This document shows positions 45,048-52,219 of a DNA stretch of 64,000 nucleotides, one piece after another. Positions within the stretch are counted from its first letter, which is position 1. Each line of letters opens with the position of its first letter. The position numbers and the translations under genes were made by a program. The notes beneath the pieces were generated by a model. The model was not told the origin of the DNA and did not search any database. It worked only from the letters and a program-made list of their open reading frames with translations. This DNA is from Gluconobacter cadivus (GTDB taxonomy: Bacteria; Pseudomonadota; Alphaproteobacteria; Acetobacterales; Acetobacteraceae): the NCBI RefSeq assembly GCF_015244745.1, contig NZ_JABCQI010000002.1:186001-250000 (forward strand), read 5' to 3'.

Positions 45048-45576
45048 ACCGCCGATGCAGGCCGCGCCCACCCGTGAAGGACCGCGCGTCAACGAGGAAA
45101 TCCGTGTTCCGCAGGTTCGTCTGATTGACGAAGAAGGCGAAATGCAGGGCATCATGACGACCCGGGATGCCATGATGCGCGCTTTTTCGGTGGGTCTCGA
45201 TCTGCTGGAAATCAGCCCGACCGCTGTTCCTCCTGTCGTGAAGATTCTCGACTACGGCAAGTTCAAGTATGAGCAGCAGAAGAAGAAGAACGAAGCCCGC
45301 AAGAAGCAGAAGGTCGTTGAGATCAAGGAAGTGAAGGTTCGTCCGGGTACGGGCGAGCATGACTTCCAGACGAAGCTCAAGGCCATTCACAGCTTTCTTG
45401 ACGAAGGCGACAAGGTCAAGATTTCCCTGCGCTTCAAGGGTCGCGAAATGGCCCATCAGGAGCTCGGCATCAAGATGCTTGAGCGTATCCGGCAGGAAGT
45501 CGAGGAAAAGGCGAAGGTGGAGCAGATGCCCCGCCTTGAAAACCGCCAGATGCTGATGGTGATCGCTCCCCGCTAA
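45040..45576 (+). CDS. infC: Translation initiation factor IF-3, probable AUA start
   Basis: 178 residues read from ATA at 45040. AGGAG (45029-45033) stands 6 bases before it, while the first in-frame ATG (45055) is 21 bases away with no ribosome site. An in-frame stop at 45025 excludes longer forms. The IF-3 N domain has [17 protein letters not shown] and the linker [18 protein letters not shown]. The C domain is intact and ends [11 protein letters not shown]. coli infC starts with AUU, so IF-3 can limit its own translation by rejecting the codon; the same logic fits here. No rpmI-rplT follows; a terminator does. Confidence 0.92.
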   Translation: MARPPMQAAPTREGPRVNEEIRVPQVRLIDEEGEMQGIMTTRDAMMRAFSVGLDLLEISPTAVPPVVKILDYGKFKYEQQKKKNEARKKQKVVEIKEVKVRPGTGEHDFQTKLKAIHSFLDEGDKVKISLRFKGREMAHQELGIKMLERIRQEVEEKAKVEQMPRLENRQMLMVIAPR

Positions 45577-45598
45577 GGGAGAGGTCATCCAGAGACTG

Positions 45599-45641
45599 AA
45601 AAACCGGCCTCTCCTGAAAAGGAGACGGCCGGTTTTTTTTT
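45599..45641. terminator. Bidirectional terminator between infC and the TPR-transferase gene
   Basis: AACCGGCC plus CTCC pairs with GGAG plus GGCCGGTT, flanked by five A on the left and nine T on the right. It ends infC on the plus strand, and with the weaker run of five T on the minus strand can serve the convergent gene. Confidence 0.93.
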
Positions 45642-45653
45642 ATGCCCTGCGTC

Positions 45654-47168
45654 TTAAGCCGCTTCGGCCGCGAGATTCGTCCGATACAGCGCGACGAACT
45701 GCCGCAACAGACCCGCAATTTCGGCCACGGGGGTCTCCCAGTCTCCTGAACGTGGCTGACGAAAAATTCGCATACTGGGATACCACGGCGTCGTGGACGC
45801 GGTTTCGCCCCAGCGCCAGCAGGCGTCACTCCGCGAAATCATCCAGACCGGCAAACCGAGTCCACCCGCCAGATGCACCATGGACGTATCGACGCTGATC
45901 AGCAGATCCACACCATACAGCCGGGCCGCAGTATCGGCGAAATCCACAATCCCGTCCGTGACGTCAATCACGGGCAGTCCGGTTTCAGCAATCTGGTTTT
46001 TCGCAGCACCAAGCTGAAAACTGACGAACCGGATTCCCTCCACACCCATCAGAGGGGCAAGTTTCTCCAAAGACACACTTCGGCGGCGATCCACCTGCGT
46101 GGCGACGGAATCATGAGGGCGCGGATCACCATTCCAGACCAGCCCAACGATCAGCTCGGGCTGGTCTGGCGCCTGCGCCACGCTCTGCCGCAGCGCACCA
46201 CCAATGCGTTCCTGTTCTTCAGCAGGCACGGACAGATACGGACAGTCTGGAGCCGTGTCTGGTGTCAGACCCAGACGCATCGGCAGACCGACCAGCGGAC
46301 AATGCAGATCCAGAGGCAATGATGATTCAAGAACCGAGATGACCCTGTCAATGCCGTCCATCCGCTCCAGAAGCCGAACCAGCGTAGGCGGAACCTGCAC
46401 TATGGTCGTCGCTCCAAGCGCCTTGAGCAGGGGCACGAAACGGATGAACTGAAGCGTATCGCCATAGCCCTGTTCGTGATGGATCAGGATGGTTTTGCCT
46501 GTCAGATCCTCTCCTTCCCAATGCGGGACGGAAAGATCCGTGCGCGGCGTCTGGCTGCACCGCCAGCGCCATTCATATTCCCGCCATCCAGCCTCGAAAT
46601 TTCCGATTTTCAGAAGACTGACGGCCCGTCCGAAACGACAGACGCCGTTTTCCGGCGCCAGAGCAATGGCGCGATCATAATGGGGAAGCGACTCTTCACT
46701 CCGGCCAAGGCACTGGAGCGCGTGAGCAATATTATTGATGGCCGGAACATGATCCGGGCAAAGGGAATCGCCAGTTATGGCGTTCTCCAGAGCCTCATCG
46801 AACACGCCTTTACGAGCCTGAACCAGACTCAGATCGACGTAATAAGGCGCTTCGGACGGTTTTTGCTGAATGGCGACCTTCAGAGCCCGCTCCGCCCCAT
46901 CCAGATCGCCCCCTTCCAGACAGACAATTCCCAGACGGTGCCAGATCCGCGGGACATTGACGTCCAGATGCAGGCTCTGGAGATAGAAGCGCCGCGCCTG
47001 CTGCCAGTCCTTGAGGCGTTCATACAGACATCCCGCCAGAAATGCGGAATGCGGTTCCTCAGGGAGGGTCTGAACGCCCTCGTTCAGCTTTTCGAATGCA
47101 GCAGATACGTCGCCCGCATCGGCCAGAGCGAGAATATCCTGTGCCAGCACACAGAAAGAATTGGGCAT
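45654..47168 (-). CDS. TPR protein fused to a GT9-like glycosyltransferase domain
   Basis: 504 residues. Residues about 5-210 are TPR repeats (AAFEKLNEGVQTLPEEPHSA, RIWHRLGIVCLEGGDLDGAE, PAINNIAHALQCLGRSEE). Residues about 225-500 are a GT-B domain: WEGEDLTGKTILIHHEQGYG, VGLVWNGDPRPH and VDLLISVDTSMVHLAGGLG, the last like GT9 donor sites. This combination occurs in O-GlcNAc-transferase-like and flagellin- or adhesin-modifying proteins. AAGGAG precedes the ATG. A protein O-glycosylation role, possibly on flagellin, is a guess. Confidence 0.72.
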   Translation of the reverse strand: MPNSFCVLAQDILALADAGDVSAAFEKLNEGVQTLPEEPHSAFLAGCLYERLKDWQQARRFYLQSLHLDVNVPRIWHRLGIVCLEGGDLDGAERALKVAIQQKPSEAPYYVDLSLVQARKGVFDEALENAITGDSLCPDHVPAINNIAHALQCLGRSEESLPHYDRAIALAPENGVCRFGRAVSLLKIGNFEAGWREYEWRWRCSQTPRTDLSVPHWEGEDLTGKTILIHHEQGYGDTLQFIRFVPLLKALGATTIVQVPPTLVRLLERMDGIDRVISVLESSLPLDLHCPLVGLPMRLGLTPDTAPDCPYLSVPAEEQERIGGALRQSVAQAPDQPELIVGLVWNGDPRPHDSVATQVDRRRSVSLEKLAPLMGVEGIRFVSFQLGAAKNQIAETGLPVIDVTDGIVDFADTAARLYGVDLLISVDTSMVHLAGGLGLPVWMISRSDACWRWGETASTTPWYPSMRIFRQPRSGDWETPVAEIAGLLRQFVALYRTNLAAEAA

Positions 47169-47267
47169 GAGGGCTCCTTTTTTTCCGTGGTAGCGAAAGC
47201 GCCCTAAGAAACCCTTAAAATCCTTCTCTTTTGCGCCCTGACAAATGCCCTACCGGCAGACAAGCCA

Positions 47268-48005
47268 TTACTGCGACAGCTCTGCCTGTACGAAGACATT
47301 CACACGAACAGTCTGTTCATCAGGGCTGCGCTGCGGGGGAGCGGAATCGGCCATGCGGGCCGCCATGAGCATGACGGGGCGCGGACCCGGCTCCTGCGAG
47401 GAAATACGGATTTCACTCAGACGCACAAGGTGCAGACCGAGCGTCTGTGCGCTCTGCTCCGCCTGGTCGCGGACCTGTTTGAGGGCCGCCGTCCGGGCAT
47501 CTTTGAGAAGCTGTTCGCGGGTGGCATCGTCCAAGGACCAGTCCATCCCCTCCAGCATCAGGGACTGCGACTGGAGCTGTCCGGCCAGAGCGAGAAGCTG
47601 CACGGAATCCTTGCCGCTTAACTCAAGCTCCTGTTGGGCCGTCCAGCTTTTCGGCGCGTGCTCGGGCGTGTTCTCGTAAATGGAGTATCCCCCCGCCTTT
47701 GCTTCGATTCCTGCCTGACCACCCGCGAGTTTGAGGGCCGCAGCCATCCGGGTGTTTACGTCCTTCTGCGCCGTCGCGGCAGACGGGCTGTCGGCACGGA
47801 CGGACAGGCGGATCGTCAGTTCCGTTGGCGCGGCATGAGCGGTGCCGGTCACGTTGAAATCAAGCTGGGTTGTAGCTTGGGTTGTCGTCTGGGGCATGTC
47901 AGCGGCCTGTGCTGTGGAGAACATCCCGGAAAGGGGAAGCGGAGACACGGCCAGAGCGGCCACCAGAAGCGGGGCTGGCCGGATCAGGGAGGAAAGACGG
48001 GTCAT
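47268..48005 (-). CDS. Exported SIMPL domain protein
   Basis: 245 residues from the ATG at 48005 (AGGAG six bases upstream). A signal peptide ends near residue 36 (AQAAD). The mature part is one SIMPL (DUF541) domain: LDFNVTGTAHAAPTELTIRL, the helix TAQKDVNTRMAAAL, and ALKQVRDQAEQSAQTLGLHL. Members are periplasmic or outer-membrane proteins linked to oxidative stress and antigenicity, with no known reaction. It lies downstream of an unknown exported protein with overlapping frames avoided by this start choice. Confidence 0.82.
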   Translation of the reverse strand: MTRLSSLIRPAPLLVAALAVSPLPLSGMFSTAQAADMPQTTTQATTQLDFNVTGTAHAAPTELTIRLSVRADSPSAATAQKDVNTRMAAALKLAGGQAGIEAKAGGYSIYENTPEHAPKSWTAQQELELSGKDSVQLLALAGQLQSQSLMLEGMDWSLDDATREQLLKDARTAALKQVRDQAEQSAQTLGLHLVRLSEIRISSQEPGPRPVMLMAARMADSAPPQRSPDEQTVRVNVFVQAELSQ

Positions 48006-48075
48006 CGGATCTCCTGAAGACAGGTATCGTGTGGAACGCCCCGAAAAGGCAGCAAAGCACGTCAGCGCGGCTCGA

Positions 48076-48420
48076 TCAGCGCGGCTCCGGAGCATGTTTC
48101 AGCAGGACCAACGCCCGACGCAGGCGTTCGATCCCTGCCCGGACATGCCCCTGTGTGCACAGCAGGTTTCCCTGCGCACGCAAATGACGCGCATCTTCCA
48201 TCATCCCCAGCGCAATCGCACCGGAAGGAGCGGCCAGTTCTGCATCCACGCTTTTACGCAGCCGCGCGCAGTATTCTGCCGTTTCGGACGTGACCGAAAT
48301 CGCATCGTCTGACCGCCCGGACGGCTGGTGCTGCGCCGGATGCAGAACCGGCGACGCGGCCAGACAGCCGAGCAGACAGAAAGCCGGGAGGATCACCGGC
48401 GAAGGGAGGGAAAGGCGCAT
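48076..48420 (-). CDS. Small exported protein of unknown function
   Basis: 114 residues. The N-terminus MRLSLPSPVILPAFCLLGCLAASP is signal-like with a possible lipobox (LLGC). The mature part is mostly helical, with ETAEYCARLRKSVDAELAAP and ARHLRAQGNLLCTQGHVRAG. RAQGNLLCTQGHVRAGIERLR resembles one half of a TPR. No family recognised. The SIMPL gene follows 70 bases downstream on the same strand and the histidine kinase gene ends 58 bases upstream. Confidence 0.6.
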   Translation of the reverse strand: MRLSLPSPVILPAFCLLGCLAASPVLHPAQHQPSGRSDDAISVTSETAEYCARLRKSVDAELAAPSGAIALGMMEDARHLRAQGNLLCTQGHVRAGIERLRRALVLLKHAPEPR

Positions 48421-48478
48421 TCAGGACTGTCTAACCCATTCCAGCTAAGCGCAGAGTGGGGCTGGCATGAAACTTCCG

Positions 48479-49903
48479 TCATCCAGCTTTCAAAGCAGGC
48501 GCCACAACCGGCAGAAACAACGTCGCGGAAAGACCCTGATCCCCGTTTTTCAGTTCAAGCGCACCGCCATGCAGGCTCATGACAGCCTGTACGAGCGACA
48601 GGCCAAGCCCGGCCCCCGGCGTATTGCGAGCCGCTTCGGCACGGAAAAAGCGCTCGGAAGCGCGGCCAAGATCGTCCTCGCTCATTCCCGGCCCCTGATC
48701 CGCAACGGTAATGGCCAGCCGATCATCCCGCATGTCCACCGACAGGGTAATGGCCGTGTCGGGCGGTGCGAACTTGATGGCGTTGTCCAGCAGATTGGCG
48801 ACGGCCTGTTGCAGCAGATGCGGGTCGCCATTCACGGGCCGCACGGTCCCGGCCCTGCAGACAAGTCGTAATCCGGCATCTTCGACGGACGCCTCATAAA
48901 GCTCGCTCAGCCCTTCCAGAAGGGAGCGCACATCCAGAATCGTGAAAGCCGCCCGTCTCGCCCCCGCCTCAAGCTGTGCGATTCGCAGCAGAGCCTCGAA
49001 AATCGATGTCACCCTGTCGAGATCCATAACCGCGCGATCAATCGCGGCATGAAGTTCCTCGGCAGAGGTGGCGGTACGATTGGCGTCTTCAAGTCGGGCA
49101 CGGGCGCGGGCGATGGGGGTTCGCAAGTCATGAGCAATGGCGTTGGAAACCTGTTTGACGCCGTCCATCAGACGGTTGATCCGCTCCAGCATGGTGTTGA
49201 CGGTCTGCGCCACCAGATCGGTCTCGTTACCGGTCAGAGGTATACGCTGGCTCAGATCGCCCTGCGCCACCGCCGCCGTCGTGCGCGCGATGGAGCGGAC
49301 GACCTGCCGGAAGATCCTGCGGATCGCCAGCGCCCCGCCTGCCGCCAGAAGCGACACCATGACCCAGGCCCAGATCAGCGTATCGGTCAGAACGTGCCGG
49401 ACGAGCGGACGCCCACGGACATCGCGCCCCACGATCATCCTGAAGCCCTGCGTCAGGGCATAGGCGTGCATCTTGGCATTGGTGCGAAAGCCGTCGCGCT
49501 TGATGGCCAGCTCATAAAACTGGTCCATCTGGCTGATGACAACCGGCCATCCGGGCAGATTTCCGGCATATTTACGCCCGTCTGGGCCGACCAGAAGATA
49601 CAGCTCGTCATCATCGACGTTCTGGTCCAGCCGGTCCTGAATGGCGAGGCTGAGCGCGGGCGGTCCACCCTGTGCCCAGCGATGGGAGAGATCAGTCGCA
49701 TCGACCTGCACCGCCAGTTCCACCTGACGGTCCAGCTGGCCGGTCGTGTTCCACCAGATGAAGGACAGGAACGCCCCGGCCGAAATCACGAACACCAGTC
49801 CATAGGCCAGAGCAAAGTTCAGCCCGGCCGAACGGACCGGCCAGCGCAGGCGCCGTTTCAGGAGCAGCCAGAAACAGCGGACCTTACGCAGGAGCATTCC
49901 CAA
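48479..49903 (-). CDS. Sensor histidine kinase (EnvZ/QseC type)
   Basis: 474 residues. Two membrane helices (about 26-48 and 170-195) enclose a periplasmic domain. A HAMP domain follows (RRIFRQVVRSIARTTAAV). The H-box is SNAIAHDLRTPIARAR, the N-box NLLDNAIKFAPP, and G-boxes VADQGPGMSEDDL and GAGLGLSLV. It starts directly after the response regulator stop. IAHDLRTPL-type H-boxes are common in copper and antimicrobial-peptide sensors (CusS/PmrB), but the signal cannot be told. Confidence 0.88.
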   Translation of the reverse strand: MGMLLRKVRCFWLLLKRRLRWPVRSAGLNFALAYGLVFVISAGAFLSFIWWNTTGQLDRQVELAVQVDATDLSHRWAQGGPPALSLAIQDRLDQNVDDDELYLLVGPDGRKYAGNLPGWPVVISQMDQFYELAIKRDGFRTNAKMHAYALTQGFRMIVGRDVRGRPLVRHVLTDTLIWAWVMVSLLAAGGALAIRRIFRQVVRSIARTTAAVAQGDLSQRIPLTGNETDLVAQTVNTMLERINRLMDGVKQVSNAIAHDLRTPIARARARLEDANRTATSAEELHAAIDRAVMDLDRVTSIFEALLRIAQLEAGARRAAFTILDVRSLLEGLSELYEASVEDAGLRLVCRAGTVRPVNGDPHLLQQAVANLLDNAIKFAPPDTAITLSVDMRDDRLAITVADQGPGMSEDDLGRASERFFRAEAARNTPGAGLGLSLVQAVMSLHGGALELKNGDQGLSATLFLPVVAPALKAG

Positions 49904-50584
49904 TCAGTCCGCCCGCAGGATGTAGCCCGCATTGCGGATCGTGTGGATCATGGGCTTGTCGAACGGCTTGTCCACCTTCTGGCGCAGGCGCGAGACATGT
50001 ACGTCGATCACGTTGGTCTGCGGATCGAAATGATAGTCCCAGACGCGCTCGAGCAACATGGTGCGGGTCACGACCTGTCCAGCATGGCGGATCAGAAACT
50101 CCAGAAGACGGAACTCGCGTGGCTGAAGGTCGATCTTCTCGCCGCCGCGCTTGACGGTCCGCGACAGCAGATCCATCTCCAGATCCCCCACGACCAGCCG
50201 CGTCTGCGGCGCACTTTCGGGGCGGCCACGACGGCCCAGCGCCTCAACACGGGCCAAAAGTTCGGAGAAGGCAAAGGGTTTGGTCATGTAGTCGTCGCCG
50301 CCGGCCTTGAGGCCCGCAACGCGCTCGTCCACATCCGCCAGCGCTGACAGCAGCAGGACCGGCGTTGCATTCTTCTGACCACGCAGCGTTTCAAGAATCC
50401 GCAATCCGTCGATGCCACCCGGCAGCATCCGGTCCAGAATTACGACGTCATAGTTCTCGCTGACCGCCAGAAACAGGCCGTCCTTGCCGTTATCCGCCTC
50501 GTCAACGACATGCCCGGCTTCCCGAAGCCCCTTGAGCACGAAAGCACGGACCGTCGGATCATCCTCGACCAGCAGGATACGCAT
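49904..50584 (-). CDS. OmpR-family response regulator
   Basis: 226 residues. Receiver landmarks: ILLVEDDPTVR, phospho-Asp in VVILDRMLPGGIDG, Thr/Ser in LLLSALAD, Lys in YMTKPFA. The winged helix ends VHTIRNAGYI-like (MIHTIRNAGYILRAD). It is first in a two-gene operon with the kinase. Its operator would lie in the 100-base gap before 50686. Confidence 0.92.
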   Translation of the reverse strand: MRILLVEDDPTVRAFVLKGLREAGHVVDEADNGKDGLFLAVSENYDVVILDRMLPGGIDGLRILETLRGQKNATPVLLLSALADVDERVAGLKAGGDDYMTKPFAFSELLARVEALGRRGRPESAPQTRLVVGDLEMDLLSRTVKRGGEKIDLQPREFRLLEFLIRHAGQVVTRTMLLERVWDYHFDPQTNVIDVHVSRLRQKVDKPFDKPMIHTIRNAGYILRAD

Positions 50585-50685
50585 CGTTGTCTCTTTCCCT
50601 TCCGAACGCAGTCTCGCCGTTCCTTACAGGAAAGAATACCGGCTTGAAGGGCGCCGTCAAACGCCGTTGTTACAGAACAGACTGC

Positions 50686-50901
50686 CTAGCGGGGAATTGC
50701 GTTGTCAAACGCATCCTGCTGCGCGTCTCGCAGGGACGAGGCGCTGATCGGGCCCCATGAGAATGGGGAAGCCTCCGAAAGCCCGTCGCGATAACCGCTC
50801 TGCCCCCGCGACGGCGGCACGGCACTGCACCCGGCAAGCCCGGCCATCAGGACCAGAGCCCAAAGACTGACTGAACTGCGGGATGGCTCAGTCATCCGCA
50901 T
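50686..50901 (-). CDS. Small lipoprotein downstream of the HtrA gene
   Basis: 71 residues. A signal peptide ends in the lipobox LAGC at about residue 25, so the mature product is a 47-residue lipoprotein. Starts at 50901 or 50895 are both possible; both overlap the end of the HtrA gene. The mature part has GQSGYRDGLSEASPFSWGP and no known domain. The overlap suggests it is translated together with the protease and may be its partner or regulator. Confidence 0.6.
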   Translation of the reverse strand: MRMTEPSRSSVSLWALVLMAGLAGCSAVPPSRGQSGYRDGLSEASPFSWGPISASSLRDAQQDAFDNAIPR

Positions 50902-52144
50902 CCTGCGGACGCGGACCGATATGGATGGGCAGCGTCAAAGACTGTTTGCCGCGCCGGATGCGAAAACTCAGAACCACGCCCGGACGCGCCGCCGCGATAC
51001 TGCGCAGAAGCATCCGCGCGCTGGTGACGGGAACATTGTCTACCTGCGTCACGATATCTCCGCGCCGCAGACCGCCCTTCTGGGCCGGGCCACCATTATC
51101 GACACCGGCAATCCCAATCGCCGTGTCGCCATCATCGAGCGTGATGCCAAGCCAGCCATGTTCGGCATGGCCTGTCGCCTCGATTTCCGCGACGATGGGG
51201 GCCACGATTTCGGATGGAATGCCGAAGCCGATCCCCACAGACCCGCCCGCAGGCGTCACGATGGCGGCATTCACGGCCACGACCTGCCCGCGCATGTTGA
51301 AGGCCGGACCGCCCGAATTTCCCGGATTGATCGGGGCATCAAGCTGAATGAAGTCATCGAGCGACCCAATCCCCAGATCCCGCCCGACCGCCGAGACAAT
51401 TCCCGCCGTGACGGACGATCCAAACCCGAACGGATTGCCCGCGACGAGAATCCAGTCCCCGATATCGGTCTGCTGGCTGTCGCCCCAGGTGACATGCGGA
51501 AGCGGCTCGGGACTATCGACCTTGATGACGGCAATATCCGTCAGCGGATCGGCCCCCAGCAGACGCGCCGGCATTTCATGCCCGTTGGACAGAGAGACCA
51601 CGACCTTGTCCGCCCCACCCACGACGTGGCGGTTGGTCACGATGATCCCGGACGGATCAACGATAAAGCCCGACCCTGCGCCGACCATTTCTTCCTGCTG
51701 ACGCTTCATGCGGTCCCGGTAGCGCTTTTCCAGCGGGGTGCCACGGATCTGGGGTGGGATATGGTCGTGTCCGTCGGGGCTGTTTTGGGTGATGGCGATG
51801 TTAACCACGGCCGGGATCACCTGCCGCACCAGCGGTGCAAAACTTAAAGGACCATATTTGACCAGAAGCGGCGGCAGGGCGGGGGCCGGAGCAGGGACGA
51901 CGGCGGGCTGTGTCGGGATGCCATGCGCGTCCGTGTTTTCCCCCGCAACGGTGCGGTCGGGAATGATGGTCGGAAGCAGTTTCGGCGCGGGGGCCGGCAT
52001 GGCCGCTGGCTTCTGCGGCTGTTCCACGGGATGTGCAACGCTCTGCGGGCTGTTGCCATGACCGCGCAGAGCCAGCATCAGCCCCACCGTCACCACAGTG
52101 GCCGTTCCGGCACCGATCGCAGCAGCCTGCAGGGTGCGGTTCAT
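50888..52144 (-). CDS. Membrane-anchored HtrA-type serine protease (DegS-like)
   Basis: 418 residues. One N-terminal membrane anchor (about 7-27, AAAIGAGTATVVTVGLMLAL) is followed by a Pro/Ala-rich linker to about 95. The triad is H173 (TNRHVV), D203 (LTDIAVI) and S277 (NPGNSGGP). One PDZ domain follows (about 320-410). One anchor and one PDZ domain make it DegS-like rather than DegP-like. DegS cleaves an anti-sigma factor in other bacteria; no rseA or rpoE is next to it. A lipoprotein gene overlaps its 3' end. Confidence 0.9.
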   Translation of the reverse strand: MNRTLQAAAIGAGTATVVTVGLMLALRGHGNSPQSVAHPVEQPQKPAAMPAPAPKLLPTIIPDRTVAGENTDAHGIPTQPAVVPAPAPALPPLLVKYGPLSFAPLVRQVIPAVVNIAITQNSPDGHDHIPPQIRGTPLEKRYRDRMKRQQEEMVGAGSGFIVDPSGIIVTNRHVVGGADKVVVSLSNGHEMPARLLGADPLTDIAVIKVDSPEPLPHVTWGDSQQTDIGDWILVAGNPFGFGSSVTAGIVSAVGRDLGIGSLDDFIQLDAPINPGNSGGPAFNMRGQVVAVNAAIVTPAGGSVGIGFGIPSEIVAPIVAEIEATGHAEHGWLGITLDDGDTAIGIAGVDNGGPAQKGGLRRGDIVTQVDNVPVTSARMLLRSIAAARPGVVLSFRIRRGKQSLTLPIHIGPRPQDADD

Positions 52145-52219
52145 GGGAAACAGGACAGGAACATCGTCATACCGAATCTGCTAACACAGAATTGTTCCAC
52201 ATCCCAAGATCCTGACGAT

